In this document: piece by piece, positions 1 through 9,788 of the stretch
How the letters are laid out: every line of letters starts with the position of its first letter
Position numbering within the stretch: position 1 is the first letter of the stretch
NCBI RefSeq assembly: GCF_009363255.1
Contig: NZ_CP045320.1
Coordinates: 27,443-91,442 of the forward strand
Length of the DNA: 64,000 bases
Source: Roseivivax sp. THAF197b
GTDB taxonomy: Bacteria; Pseudomonadota; Alphaproteobacteria; Rhodobacterales; Rhodobacteraceae
Direction of reading: 5' to 3'
The notes under the pieces: generated by a model
Databases searched by the model: none
Seen by the model: the letters and a program-made list of their open reading frames with translations, nothing else
Told to the model about the DNA's origin: nothing
Made by a program: the position numbers and the translations under genes

Positions 1-2313
1 GACGCAGTTACCGGGGAGGTTTTCCGGGATGGCTGGAGCCGGATCCGGGGCTCGATGCAGGGGCTACATGTCGCCAAGCAGAAACAGCTCATGCGCGCGG
101 CAGCCGGGCACCGTCCGGCGGTCTTCAAGGCGATCCGGGGCGGGGGTACGCATACCAAATCACAGCTCGCAAACCAGCTCGATTACCTCACCACCAAGTC
201 CACCCATATCGTCGACTCGAGCGGGTTTCTGGACGGCAAGGCGAAGCTCGAGGCCGGTGACATCAAGGACCTGACCGAGCGCTTTGCCAAGCGGTGGGAT
301 GCGGGCTTCAAGCCCAAGCTCGGACAGACCACGCATATGCTCATGTCCTTCCCCATCGGCACGCGGGGCGAGGATGTGCGTGACATCGCGACGGATGTGG
401 CCGAGCGGTTCTTCCAGAGTGACGCGGGGCATTTCGACTACATCATCGCGGTGCATGAAGACCGCGATCACCCGCATGCGCATCTGGTGCTGAACCGCCG
501 CTCGCAAGAAGGCGAGTTCTTTTTCCTCGGGCGCAACCATCGCTTCAACTATGACGATTTCCGCCTTGCCATGGTCGAGGAGGCGGAAAAGTATGGTGTA
601 CGGCTGGAGGCCACGCGGCGGGTGGATCGCGGGGTTGTGCATTACCCAGCCCCTACCCGCGAGGTTTATGCGGCGAAAGAAGAGGGTCGCGCGCCCCGCG
701 AGCGGGAACGTGTGGGGGCCGATCTGAACCGGACGCTCGCGGAGATTGCCAATACCAGAACCGTCTACCACTCGCTTGCCGCGGAGGCTTCGCGTGAGGC
801 CCGCGAGGATATTGCCGGAGCCCTCTTTCGCGCGGGCGAGGTGCTGGCGCATGGCGGGCAGGTGGACCGAACAGGAGATGTGTATATGGCCGAGGATCAA
901 AGCTTTGAGGATTTGAGAAGCCTCTATGCGGAAAAGCTCGCGCGGGTGCAGGGCATGATCGCCGAGAAGTCTGACGCGGAACGTCCCGCGTTGGAAAAAC
1001 GCCTCATCGAGATCCAGACACAGGTCCAACACATGCAGCCGCTCGGTTTGCGATCATCCACGCTGTCTGAGGCGCCGTCGGAGGGCGGGGTCTACTCAGA
1101 GGCAAACATCCAAGAGAGCCATCTCGAACGCCTCGCCGAGCCGCGCCTGCGCTCACGGATCGACGCGGCCCTGCGGGGTACGGGGATCAGCACATCGGAA
1201 GTGGTGGCCCGGATCGAGACGGGCGCCTCAAATGCAGCGCTCGAGCATCAATGGATCGCCGATGATCTCTCCAAGGTGGCCGAGGCACGCGATCTGAACC
1301 TCGAACGCCGCGCCGATCTGGAACAGGCGCGCGACATTCTCAACGATGTCCATGTCGAACTTGGTACGCTGTTGGAGCGGGAAAACGTGCTGCGCCGGGA
1401 TGGCGTCGTGGAAGCGGAACCGGTCAGCGAACGGTTCCATTATCACCGGGACGCGGTCCGGGCGATGGAAGGGACAATCCGACAGGAGATGCGCGCAGAC
1501 GGCCTAACCGCGCAGCAGATCGAGGACCGGGACTGGGAGGTTGTCTCAAGGGCGGAGCGCCGGATCGAGACGGAGCAGCGCGCGTATCTCGAGGCGCACC
1601 CGGAGCTGCTCGCACGCCCAACCGATGTGATCGACCGGTCTGAACCCTATCGGGAGACCATCACCGATGTGGCCCGCGCCAGCGGGATCACCCGCGAGGT
1701 CGACCGGATCATGGAGGCGCGCGACATTCGCACGTCCGTTGCGGATGCTGTCGCGGATGATTTGCGCGTGCGCTATCCGGACATGCCGTCCCACCTCGCC
1801 CGTGGGCTCGGCGCGACCTATGCCGCCGTTGTGGAGATCCGGGACACTGAGGCCATCAATCAGGTTCGCCGCGAAACCGAGATGCGCGAGGGGCTTGGGT
1901 CTGGCACGCGTGACGAACGTCTAGCCACCGGCGATGAAACTGCGCCGCAGTCTAACCGTACCGGCCGCCTCGCAGACGAGATTGCGCGTGTCTTGGACCA
2001 TGAGCGGGCGGGGGAGTTGTCCGCGCCCTTCGAGACGGAGGCGGAGCGGGATGCTTTCCGAACCGAGATCGCGCGGGTGCTTGATGACCGTCAACTTGAG
2101 CGGCTCACATCCGGCGATGCCGATGCGTTGGACAAGGTTCTCGAGGACCGCCTCGACCGGCTCTATGTCGCCAAGGTCTATCTGCAATCGGATGCCGCGA
2201 CGGCCAACACGGAGGCCTTGCGCCAGGTGGTCGATGATCTCGCCGACGCCGAGTATGAAAAACACCGCATTGGCGATGTGGATGGCGAAACCGAGCGGGG
2301 CCAGGTCCATTGA
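1..2313 (+). CDS. virD2: VirD2-family conjugative relaxase (5' end outside window)
   Basis: This is the relaxase that would nick oriT, bind the 5' end covalently and lead the transferred strand to the coupling protein. Counting from the ATG at 55, a three-histidine motif lies at residues 139-143 (HPHAH inside HEDRDHPHAH), as expected for metal coordination in the MOBP/VirD2 class. Tyr43 (LDYLT) is a candidate nicking tyrosine. The rest is long, charged and mostly helical, ending at about residue 752. The frame is open from base 1 to the ATG at 55 with no stop, so the gene probably begins upstream of the window and oriT is probably also outside. The stop overlaps the TTG start of virD4 (TTGA), so the two are likely co-translated. 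Family is confident; the true N-terminus is unknown. Confidence 0.88.
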   Translation, partial: DAVTGEVFRDGWSRIRGSMQGLHVAKQKQLMRAAAGHRPAVFKAIRGGGTHTKSQLANQLDYLTTKSTHIVDSSGFLDGKAKLEAGDIKDLTERFAKRWDAGFKPKLGQTTHMLMSFPIGTRGEDVRDIATDVAERFFQSDAGHFDYIIAVHEDRDHPHAHLVLNRRSQEGEFFFLGRNHRFNYDDFRLAMVEEAEKYGVRLEATRRVDRGVVHYPAPTREVYAAKEEGRAPRERERVGADLNRTLAEIANTRTVYHSLAAEASREAREDIAGALFRAGEVLAHGGQVDRTGDVYMAEDQSFEDLRSLYAEKLARVQGMIAEKSDAERPALEKRLIEIQTQVQHMQPLGLRSSTLSEAPSEGGVYSEANIQESHLERLAEPRLRSRIDAALRGTGISTSEVVARIETGASNAALEHQWIADDLSKVAEARDLNLERRADLEQARDILNDVHVELGTLLERENVLRRDGVVEAEPVSERFHYHRDAVRAMEGTIRQEMRADGLTAQQIEDRDWEVVSRAERRIETEQRAYLEAHPELLARPTDVIDRSEPYRETITDVARASGITREVDRIMEARDIRTSVADAVADDLRVRYPDMPSHLARGLGATYAAVVEIRDTEAINQVRRETEMREGLGSGTRDERLATGDETAPQSNRTGRLADEIARVLDHERAGELSAPFETEAERDAFRTEIARVLDDRQLERLTSGDADALDKVLEDRLDRLYVAKVYLQSDAATANTEALRQVVDDLADAEYEKHRIGDVDGETERGQVH

Positions 2314-4322
2314 GCGCCGCCATGGGAAAAGCGCGTATCGCCACAGGCGTCCTGTTGGTGACGCTGGTGACCGCCGCCATGGGCTATACCATCGCCTCGG
2401 CGGTGCTGACCTACCAGGATCTCGGCTTCGGGGCCGAGATCGACTTTGCCTATATCGCGCAGAACTATCTGGCGATCCGCGATCGCCGCCCCGAAGATGC
2501 CCAGCTCATCCACCTGATCGTCGGCAGCTTTGCCGCCGCTGGCATGATGCTGAGCCTTGCTCTTTCGGGATCGGCCCTCACACGCTTTGGACAGACCCAT
2601 TGGCAGTCTGCCCGCGAGATGAAGGCCAACGGGTTTTTCGGGGCGCCTGGGACTGGGTTCATCCTCGGCAAGCTTGGGACGCCCGGCTCCCGCGCAAAAT
2701 ACATTTGCTCCAAGGTCTTCCCGCATGCGCTGATCGTGGCGCCCACGGGCCGCGGCAAGACCACGGGCTTTGTCATTCCGAACCTGCTGACCTGGCAGGG
2801 CTCTGCCGTGACTCTCGATGTGAAGGGCGAGTGTTTCGAGGCCACGGCCCGGCACCGCGCCGCCCAGGGCGACAAGGTCTATCGCTTTGCCCCCACCGAT
2901 TGGGAGGGCAAGCGCACGCATCGCTACAACCCGCTCCTGCGCATCTATCAACTGAAAGACCCCGCGCGCCAGCAGATGGAATTGCAGCTTCTGGCGACGC
3001 TCTTCCTGCAGAGCGACAATGACCGGGTGCAGGGCCTCCTCAAAGGCGGGATCGATCTCTTCGTGGCGGCAGGCCTGCTGGCCTTCCAGCGCAAGCGCCC
3101 GACCCTGGGCGAGATCTACCGCATCGCGGCCTCGGGCGGGAACAAGCAGAAGGAGTATTTCGCGCGGGGCCACGAGGTCGACAACAGGGCCGCCAAGCTG
3201 ATCTTCACGCGGCTCGCGTCGACCAACAACGATACGCTGACCTCTTACGTTTCGCTCCTGATGACCTCGGGGCTCGATCAATGGCAGAACCCGGCCATAG
3301 ACGAGGCAACGGCTGCGTCGGACTTTGATTTCCGCACGATCCGCAAGAAGCCCTTCTCGGTCTATCTCGTGGTTCAGCCGTTGATGGTGAAGCCCCTCGC
3401 GCCGCTGATCCGGCTCTTCTTCTCTGATCTCCTCTCCGCCATGCAGGAGAAGGATCCCGGGCCGGATGAGCCATGGCCCGTGATGATCATGCTCGATGAG
3501 TTCAACCGCTTGGGCAAAATGCCGATCGTGGTCGAAAGCATCGAGACCCTGCGCACCTACCGTGGCCATCTGGCCGTTGTCACCCAAACCATCCCCGCCC
3601 TCGATGAAATCTATGGAGAGAATACCCGCCGTGCGCTGCAGGGCAACGCGGGCGTGAAACTCTATCTGACGCCCTCGGATGAAAAGACCGTCGAGGAGTT
3701 GAGCAAGGCGGTCGGCAAGACCACGAAGACCGTGGTCACGCGCTCCCAGTCGATCGGCAAGAACCCTTTTGAAGGGCGCAGCCAGTCGACCCGGACCGAA
3801 GAAAGCTCCTTGCTCCCTGAAGACGAGGCGCGCCGCCTGCCGCTCGACGAGATCGTCATGGTCATCGACGCGCAAATGCCGGTGCGGGCCAAACGGATCC
3901 AGTATTTTGACGATCGGCTGTTCAAGGCGATCCACGCGGCGCAGACGGGCGAGTTGCCGTTTCCGAAGCCTGAGGGAGGGGGATCGCAAGGCACGCTGCC
4001 GCTGAGCATGCGCGCCATGCCGATGACACCGCCACTGGACGGGCCAGGCGGATCCGAGGCCGACGTTGAGGCCGCACGCCAGGCTGCTGATGGCCAATCG
4101 TCAGGGCAAACCGAGGTCGCCCCAAAGAAGACCGCGCCCGTCGTTCAAGCTGTTATCTCTGAGGAACAGCGACAGATGGAGATGGATTTTGGCAGCCAGG
4201 TTGCGGATGCCGAGACAATGGGGGTGGATAATGAGGCGCAGATGCGCTCTGCCGTTGATGGCTTGGACGATATGGAAGCGATGCTGCAGGAGGGTGATGT
4301 CGAAAAGCTGCTTGCTCGATAG
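2310..4322 (+). CDS. virD4: VirD4/TraG type IV coupling protein
   Basis: This is the ATPase that links the relaxosome to the type IV secretion channel at the inner membrane. Two N-terminal membrane segments (about residues 9-35 and 68-90) precede a Walker A motif, APTGRGKT (144-151). A Walker B-like VMIMLDEF follows near residue 390, next to the LGKMPI stretch typical of VirD4. The 670-residue length suits the family. The tail after about residue 560 is acidic and low in complexity, as often in coupling proteins. The start is TTG at 2310, overlapping the relaxase stop; ATG 2322 is an alternative. The gene is convergent with the virB operon, which ends more than 22 kb away, so cargo DNA now separates the two halves of the transfer system. 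Confidence 0.92.
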   Translation: MSAAMGKARIATGVLLVTLVTAAMGYTIASAVLTYQDLGFGAEIDFAYIAQNYLAIRDRRPEDAQLIHLIVGSFAAAGMMLSLALSGSALTRFGQTHWQSAREMKANGFFGAPGTGFILGKLGTPGSRAKYICSKVFPHALIVAPTGRGKTTGFVIPNLLTWQGSAVTLDVKGECFEATARHRAAQGDKVYRFAPTDWEGKRTHRYNPLLRIYQLKDPARQQMELQLLATLFLQSDNDRVQGLLKGGIDLFVAAGLLAFQRKRPTLGEIYRIAASGGNKQKEYFARGHEVDNRAAKLIFTRLASTNNDTLTSYVSLLMTSGLDQWQNPAIDEATAASDFDFRTIRKKPFSVYLVVQPLMVKPLAPLIRLFFSDLLSAMQEKDPGPDEPWPVMIMLDEFNRLGKMPIVVESIETLRTYRGHLAVVTQTIPALDEIYGENTRRALQGNAGVKLYLTPSDEKTVEELSKAVGKTTKTVVTRSQSIGKNPFEGRSQSTRTEESSLLPEDEARRLPLDEIVMVIDAQMPVRAKRIQYFDDRLFKAIHAAQTGELPFPKPEGGGSQGTLPLSMRAMPMTPPLDGPGGSEADVEAARQAADGQSSGQTEVAPKKTAPVVQAVISEEQRQMEMDFGSQVADAETMGVDNEAQMRSAVDGLDDMEAMLQEGDVEKLLAR

Positions 4323-4733
4323 CGTGTTGGGCATGATTTTCTGCTAGGCGGGGCGGGGAGCTGACCTTCGCTGCGACATGCACCAACGGCCGGTTTGGTG
4401 AAGGATTTTCGATGCGGGCCGTGGTGCAACGGTGCCGGTTTGCGCGTCGTCGGCCCGCGTTGGAAATCCTCCCAAGGTGGAAGCCGCGGTGGCCGGGCGC
4501 TGTCTATGGGGAAAGTGAGCTGAGGTTTCCAGCGACGCTGGAGCATGGCTGACGTCTCGGAGGATGTCGACCGTCTCCAAGGGCGCCCTGATCTGCGCTG
4601 GCGATGATATTCGGTCTCTTATGGCGTATTTCACCGGTGGTTCGCGGGCGCGGCACTGCGTAAGGCAAGACTGAGCCGGTCGGGAACGGGTGTGAGAGCC
4701 GGAGCGATGTTCGTGACAGTGACGGGCGGTTCG
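4323..4733. other. non-coding spacer between virD4 and the IS91-like transposase
   Basis: About 410 bp with no convincing gene; the short open frames run in several registers and look like nothing known. It probably includes the origin-side end of the IS91-like element, but I could not place that end. The stretch 4359-4383 (beginning AGCTGACCTTCGC) resembles 27106-27130, just beyond virB6, at 21 of 25 positions. Confidence 0.5.
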
Positions 4734-5927
4734 TCATGCGGCCTGCTCCCGTGGCGGTGCGCGCGACATTGGTTTCTGGCCGCGGCGGAATATCTCGATG
4801 ATGCGCATCGGGCCACCGCAGCACGGGCACGGCTCGCGCAGGGTGAGCGGGGCCGGCTCAGCTGGTTCATGTGCTTCCAGTTCGGTCGGCCGCTGCCCGA
4901 GCAGGTCGCGGATACGGGTGATGGTGGCCTTGCGTGTCGCGCTGGCCAGCAAGCCGTAGTGCCGGATGCGGTGGAAACCGTCGGGGAGGACATGCATCAG
5001 GAAGCGACGGATGAACTCCGGCGTCGACAGGCGCATGACCTTCTGCCTGTCACCGGACTTGATGCGGTAATCCTTCCATCGAAACGCGACAGTCTGGGTG
5101 TCGGCGCTGATCAGGCGATGGTTCGAGATCGCGACGCGGTGGGTGTATCGGCTCAGGTACGCCAGCACCGCCTCGGGGCCGCCGAACGGTGGCTTGGCGT
5201 AGACAACCCATTCGACCTTGCGGAATGGCGCGAGCCAGGCGGCGTAGGCATCTGCCTGTGCCAGCCGTTCGAGCTCGCCATGGAAGGCCAGGTCCCCGGC
5301 GCGATGCAGCGCCTGCAACCCGTCGAGGAACAGGCGCCGAAACAGGCGCGACTGCACCCGCACGTGCAGGAAGAACCCGGGCTTGCTGGCGACCCAGCGG
5401 GTGCCGTCCGGCGACAGGCCTCCGCCGGGTACGATCATGTGGATGTGGGGGTGATGCGTCAGCGCCGATCCCCAAGTGTGTAGAACGCTGGTCATGCCGA
5501 CCCGGGCGCCGAGGCGCTTGGGATCGGCGGCGATGGTCATCAACGTCTCTGCGGACGCCTTGAAAAGCAGGCCATACACCGCCTTCTTGTTCCAGAAAGC
5601 GATTTGCGCGATCTCGGCTGGCAGGGTGAAGACCACGTGGAAATACTCCACGGGCAACAGGTCCTCGGCGCGCGCGGCCATCCAGTCGCGCGCCGCCGGC
5701 CCCTGGCACTTCGGGCAATGGCGGTTCTTGCAGGAATTGTAGGCGATATGGTGGTGGCCACACTTGGCACACCCGGCCACATGCCCGCCGAGAGCCTCGG
5801 TCCGGCAGGCTTCGATGGCTGACATCACCTTGAGCTGGGAGAGGCTGACGCGTCCCGCATTGGCCTGCCGCCACGCAGGGCCATGAGCGCGAAGGATGTC
5901 AGCGATCTCCAGCCTTGGCCGGGGCAC
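4734..5927 (-). CDS. tnpA: IS91-family HUH (rolling-circle) transposase
   Basis: This is the transposase of the element, a single-strand nickase of the HUH superfamily. The 397-residue protein has an N-terminal zinc-binding cluster with cysteines at 53, 56, 66, 71 and 74. The HUH motif is HPHIH (159-163), and the catalytic tyrosine is in YLSRYTHR (258-265, so Tyr258 or Tyr261). A C-terminal CPCCGG cluster near residue 360 is also typical. All key residues are present and no frameshift is seen, so it may be active. It starts with ATG 12 bp after the recombinase stop and is probably co-transcribed with it. The alternative name, IS801/ISCR-like transposase, describes the same family. Confidence 0.9.
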   Translation of the reverse strand: MPRPRLEIADILRAHGPAWRQANAGRVSLSQLKVMSAIEACRTEALGGHVAGCAKCGHHHIAYNSCKNRHCPKCQGPAARDWMAARAEDLLPVEYFHVVFTLPAEIAQIAFWNKKAVYGLLFKASAETLMTIAADPKRLGARVGMTSVLHTWGSALTHHPHIHMIVPGGGLSPDGTRWVASKPGFFLHVRVQSRLFRRLFLDGLQALHRAGDLAFHGELERLAQADAYAAWLAPFRKVEWVVYAKPPFGGPEAVLAYLSRYTHRVAISNHRLISADTQTVAFRWKDYRIKSGDRQKVMRLSTPEFIRRFLMHVLPDGFHRIRHYGLLASATRKATITRIRDLLGQRPTELEAHEPAEPAPLTLREPCPCCGGPMRIIEIFRRGQKPMSRAPPREQAA

Positions 5928-5939
5928 CCCGGCGCCCGG

Positions 5940-6827
5940 TCATTCCAGACTTCGCTTCACCGTCTGATCCTGCAGCTTGGCCAGCATCTCGTAGGGGCTG
6001 ACGGTGTCACGGATCGTCTTGGTCGCGACATGCGTGTACTGCGCCGTTGTCGTGAGCTTGGCGTGGCCAAGCAGGACCTGGATCACCCGCACATCTGTGT
6101 TGGCCTCGAGCAGGTGCGTCGCAAAGCTGTGCCTGAGCGTGTGCAGCGTCGCCGGCTTGCTGATCCCGGCCATGTGCTTGGCCGAGGTGAAAGCCCGGTT
6201 CAGCTGCCGAGGCGAGATCGGATTGATCTTCGGCTTGCCCGGGAACAGCCAGCCCTCGGGGTGAGCCTCTCGCCACCAGTCACGCAGCAGGTTCAGCAAG
6301 CCCGGGGACAGCATGACCTTGCGGTCCTTCCGCCCCTTGCCCTGCTCGACATGGATCAGCATCCGGTCGCTGTCGATGTCGCCGATCTTGAGATTGCAGA
6401 CCTCGGCGGCACGGAGCCCCGCACCATACGAGATGCTGAGCGCAGCCCGATACTTCAGGCCGGGCCCGGGCGCCGCCATCAAGATGTCGGACACCTCCTC
6501 AACGCTGAACACGATCGGCAGTTTCCGCGGTTCGGTGCGGAATTGCATGTAACGCTTCATCTCCTCCCGCCTGCAGGTCATGCCGAAGAAGAACCGCAGT
6601 GCCACGATCCGCACGTTGAACGTCGACGGCGTGACCCCGCTATCCGTCATGTGCAGCTGATAGGCGCGCAGATCTTCCGGCGTCGCCGTGTCGGGTGATC
6701 GTCCGAGAAAGGCCGCGAAATCCTTGATCGCCCGGATGTGCGACTTCTGTGCCTTATCGCCCATCCCGCGGATACGCATGTCTTCGATCATCCGCTGACG
6801 AAGCGGGCTTACTCTCTCCTCTGTCAT
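5940..6827 (-). CDS. tyrosine recombinase of the IS91-like element
   Basis: This is a 295-residue site-specific recombinase of the phage-integrase/XerC fold. A SAM-like DNA-binding N-terminal domain (about 1-90) precedes the catalytic domain. That domain carries the first arginine in GAGLRAAEV (near 150), the HTLRHSFATHLLE box (near 245) and LLGHAKLTTTAQYTHV with the nucleophile tyrosine (near 275). All members of the RHRHY set appear intact. GGAGGTTCCC just before the ATG is a good ribosome site. It lies directly upstream of the IS91 transposase, so it is read here as part of that element rather than as an integron or plasmid dimer-resolution gene. Confidence 0.88.
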   Translation of the reverse strand: MTEERVSPLRQRMIEDMRIRGMGDKAQKSHIRAIKDFAAFLGRSPDTATPEDLRAYQLHMTDSGVTPSTFNVRIVALRFFFGMTCRREEMKRYMQFRTEPRKLPIVFSVEEVSDILMAAPGPGLKYRAALSISYGAGLRAAEVCNLKIGDIDSDRMLIHVEQGKGRKDRKVMLSPGLLNLLRDWWREAHPEGWLFPGKPKINPISPRQLNRAFTSAKHMAGISKPATLHTLRHSFATHLLEANTDVRVIQVLLGHAKLTTTAQYTHVATKTIRDTVSPYEMLAKLQDQTVKRSLE

Positions 6828-7007
6828 GGGAACCTCCTGTCTGATGATTGAGAAGGTCCCAATCGTCAGCCAGGTCGGTCAGATCGCATAATGCGCGCCG
6901 CTATGGGCGGCTCACTCCATCAGCCAAATGCGCCAATGCCGCGGAGCGGCTTCGTCCTTGGGCGTAATGCGATCTGTAAGTGGGAAGAGACGACAGCTAC
7001 GCAAAGC

Positions 7008-7830
7008 TCACTCCTCAGAAGCCATCCGCTCCTTCCAGCGGATCACAATATTGCCCCCGATGTCTCGGATCGGTTTTGGCGGCAAGCGCGTCGGCGGTGC
7101 AGCAGCGGTGAAGTGTCGGGTGATGTCACTCTCTTCCGCGCAAGCCAGTTCAGCGGCACCCATGCCCGTGAGTGTCCCGCGCGTCTTGCCGAGCCCGTTC
7201 TGAACACACGCGGAAAAGAGCCCCGGCTTGGGCTCCTGCATAACGGACACGCCGTTGAGCGAAAGACAAAGATGACCGGCCCATTGGTATTCCGGGGTCA
7301 TCCCAGCGAGTTGCGGAAAGCGCTGGTCGAACTTTTCGCGCTGGATGCGGATCGCCCGGGCAAGATCGGTGGCGCTTGCCTGCATGCCTGAACGCAGCGT
7401 TGCGAAGGTCCGCGTGATGATGCGGTTACCGCCCTGCGGCGTGTCGATACGGCGTACGGTAGTGCCCATCGGATTTGATGGCGTGATGCCCCATCTGACG
7501 GCGCCGCCCAAGCGGGCCTGCATATCATCATCCAGCTCAGGCGTCATAGAGGCGTAAAGAAAGAGCTGCATGAGCCGCCCTTTGGCTAAGCCGAAGCTCT
7601 CGAGATGGCCGTTGGTCGCAAGGATCACTCGTGATGTGGTCACCGCGCCTTGCCTGGTCTGCACTCGCCAGTCTGATCCCGTGCGGACCAGGGCTGTGAC
7701 CGGCGCGTTTTCGTGGATGTCGACCTCAGCCGCGAGGCCCTTGGCAAACTCCCGCATATCGCCTGCCGGTTGCAGCATCACCGTGCCGGGTGTGAAAACG
7801 ACAGAGCGGTAATGCCGACTACCGGCCAGT
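7008..7830 (-). pseudogene. C-terminal remnant of a FAD-dependent D-amino-acid-oxidase-type (DadA/PuuB-like) protein
   Basis: About 270 codons match the C-terminal two thirds of the DAO family. The homology starts at HYRSVVFTPGTV and runs through VILATNGHLES, the GLFSACVQNGLG box and a GNIVIRWKE-type end. The FAD-binding Rossmann N-terminus (GxGxxG, roughly 160 residues) is missing. The frame stays open upstream to 7919 but only because it runs antisense to the GlxA-type remnant, where the translation is basic nonsense. A functional enzyme is unlikely. The break falls at about 7815-7830, the same place where the neighbouring regulator loses its N-terminus, consistent with one deletion across a formerly divergent gene pair. 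Confidence 0.8.
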
Positions 7831-8242
7831 TGCCGACCAGATGGTCTACAATTCCATTCGGGACAGCTCCGCGCAGCAGACGATTTCGGTGCAGTCGACC
7901 TTCGCGCGACGCAACACAAAGCTGAACGCAGCCGTCCGGCTTATGCGTGAGACGCTCGAGACGCCGATGCGCACGGCCGAGCTCGCGTCCGAAGTCGGTG
8001 TCTCCAGGCGTCAACTCGAGCGCCTTTTCACCAATCACCTCGGCCATCCACCGCACACATATTATCGCAAGTTGCGAATGGACCGCGCACAGCGCCTGCT
8101 TCTTCAGACTGACATGTCGGTACTCGAGGTTGCGCTCTCCTGTGGCTACGGCAGCACGAACCATTTCGCGCAGCACTACAGGCGCGCGTCCGGAGTGACG
8201 CCGTCAAAGCAGCGCTTCCGGATTTCAGGGCTAAATAATTAA
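7826..8242 (+). pseudogene. C-terminal remnant of a GlxA-type AraC-family regulator
   Basis: The readable segment begins PVADQMVYNSIR and continues into a double helix-turn-helix AraC domain (about 35-130) with typical pieces such as TAELASEVGVSRRQLERLF and VALSCGYGSTNHFAQHYR. In full-length relatives this follows an ~190-residue DJ-1/PfpI-like domain, which is absent here. An ATG at 7841 could in principle start a free DNA-binding domain of 133 residues, but there is no clear ribosome site. Such regulators often sit divergently from the amine or amino-acid oxidases they control, which matches the adjacent oxidase remnant. I read both as dead genes left by one deletion. Confidence 0.75.
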
Positions 8243-8607
8243 AATAAAGCGCCAGCGTGAGCTGCGTGACGCTGCGAGCGCGTCGGTGGTGATACACAAA
8301 AGCGATATGCTTTTTACCCTTTTCGCTGTTTTGGCGAATGAGGTCGGCTGTTCAGGATGATCTGCCCCAGAAGGGGTCTCTTCCAAGAGCAGGGCTGCCT
8401 TGTAACGAAATCCTGGATCGTATCGAAGATACCGAACGCAAAGCTCCGGAGAGCGCGAATGGAGCTTTGTCGTCGGGAGGCCGATCCGGCTTCACAGGTT
8501 CGATTAAACGAAGCCGGGTATTACACCAGACCAAACGGGTATTGGACTTTGAGCCGCCCGAGATCGACCATCCCCCGTGCAAATAGACGCATGGATGGAA
8601 GCTCGAA
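8243..8607. promoter_or_regulatory. upstream region of the catB-ben operon
   Basis: About 365 bp without a convincing gene; one open frame of 82 codons (8338-8586) has no ribosome site and no recognisable content. The region presumably holds the promoter of catB-benABCD. Two direct copies of GGGTATT lie 21 bp apart (8516-8522 and 8537-8543), two helical turns, which could be regulator contacts. I saw no clear -35/-10 pair and no good ATAC-N7-GTAT site. Confidence 0.35.
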
Positions 8608-9759
8608 GTGACAAAAATCGACCGCATCGAAACGACGATCCTGGATATCCCCACTATTCGGGGACATGTCCTGTCGATGACAACGATGATGCTGCAGTCT
8701 ATCGTGCTCGTCCGCGTCAAGTTCGCGGATGGATCGGTTGGCTACGGCGAAGGGACATCGATCGGCGGCATGAGCTATGGCGCTGAGAGCCCTGAAAGCA
8801 TCAAGACTGCGATTGATACCTACATTACGCCTCTGATTTTGGGTCGGGACGGTGACCAGATCAATGTTCTGATCGATATGATTGACCGCGGGGTGAAGGG
8901 TAATCCAATCGCCCGGTGTGCTGTCGAGACTGCGCTGTGGGACGGCCTGGCCAAGCGGCTCGGCGTATCAATTGCAAAGCTGTTCGGCGGACCTGTTCGG
9001 ACCGCCATGCCGGTGGCCTGGACCCTCGCCTCTGGCAATGCCGAGACCGATATCAGCGAGGCGCACGAGATGATCGGCGCCAAGCGCCATAACATCTTCA
9101 AGCTGAAGATCGGCAAGCGCCCGGTGCGGGAGGATGTCGCCCACGTCGCTGCGATCTGTGATGCGGTCGGCGATCAAGCCTCGATCCGTGTTGACGTCAA
9201 TCAAGCGTGGTCGCTGGCCGACGCACGCTGGGGTCTGCGCGGTCTGCAGGAGATCGGTGTCGACTTGGTCGAGCAACCCGTTGGCGCAGGCCACATCGCT
9301 CAGTTGAGGTCGCTGACCGACGCCTACGAGATCGCGGTCATGGCCGATGAGGCGCTACAGGGGCCGGTGTCGGCGATGAAGGTGGCGGCGAATCGGTCGG
9401 CTGATGTTTTCGCAGTCAAGATAGCGCAATCCGGCGGTTTGAAGCGGGGCAATGAGGTAATAGCCATCGGTCAAGCGTCGGGGATTGGCCTGTATGCGGG
9501 CACGATGCTCGAAGCGGGCATCGGCACCGCGGCTGCGCTTCAATTGTTTTCGACTGTGCCCGTGCTCGAATGGGGGACGGAGCTCTTCGGACCTCTGCTT
9601 CTACGCCATGAGATTCTCGCGCGCCCGATCGAATATCGCGACTTCAACGTGCATCTGCCCGACGGGCTTGGCCTTGGTGCCGAGCCCGATCCGGAAGCCG
9701 TGACCCAGTTTAGCCGGGACCGAAGCAGCAGTGTTCACGCTGTGAGCGCCCAGACCTGA
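8608..9759 (+). CDS. catB: muconate cycloisomerase (enolase superfamily)
   Basis: Converts cis,cis-muconate to muconolactone in the catechol branch of the beta-ketoadipate pathway. The 383-residue protein has the muconate-lactonizing-enzyme layout: a capping N-terminal domain, then a barrel with the catalytic KxK (Lys165 and Lys167 in FKLKIGK). Metal ligands are Asp196 (RVDVNQ), Glu222 (VEQPV) and Asp247 (MADEA), with the opposing base Lys271. GTG 8608 starts the alignable protein; the ribosome site (GGAAGC) is modest. It is the first gene of the island and runs with benABCD 29 bp downstream. Chloromuconate and related cycloisomerases are close relatives, but the ben context favours CatB. Confidence 0.88.
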   Translation: MTKIDRIETTILDIPTIRGHVLSMTTMMLQSIVLVRVKFADGSVGYGEGTSIGGMSYGAESPESIKTAIDTYITPLILGRDGDQINVLIDMIDRGVKGNPIARCAVETALWDGLAKRLGVSIAKLFGGPVRTAMPVAWTLASGNAETDISEAHEMIGAKRHNIFKLKIGKRPVREDVAHVAAICDAVGDQASIRVDVNQAWSLADARWGLRGLQEIGVDLVEQPVGAGHIAQLRSLTDAYEIAVMADEALQGPVSAMKVAANRSADVFAVKIAQSGGLKRGNEVIAIGQASGIGLYAGTMLEAGIGTAAALQLFSTVPVLEWGTELFGPLLLRHEILARPIEYRDFNVHLPDGLGLGAEPDPEAVTQFSRDRSSSVHAVSAQT

Positions 9760-9788
9760 AACACATCCGAACCAGGAGGAGAAACCAC

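Larger units (their letters stand above)
4734..6975 (-). mobile_element. IS91-family element carrying a tyrosine recombinase and an HUH transposase
   Basis: Two minus-strand genes, a tyrosine recombinase then an IS91-type transposase 12 bp later, form the known two-gene arrangement of some IS91-like elements that move by rolling-circle replication. Such elements lack terminal inverted repeats, so the borders here are estimates. On the recombinase side a dyad (GATCGCATAATGCGC at 6882-6896 and GCGTAATGCGATC at 6962-6974) sits where a terminal hairpin is expected, and I use it as the approximate edge. The other edge lies somewhere in 4323-4733. Confidence 0.7.

Noticed and set aside
2178..4097. 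A 639-codon open frame on the minus strand antisense to virD4.
   Set aside because: It is a GC-rich shadow of virD4, has no recognisable domain or ribosome site, and virD4 motifs on the other strand are intact.
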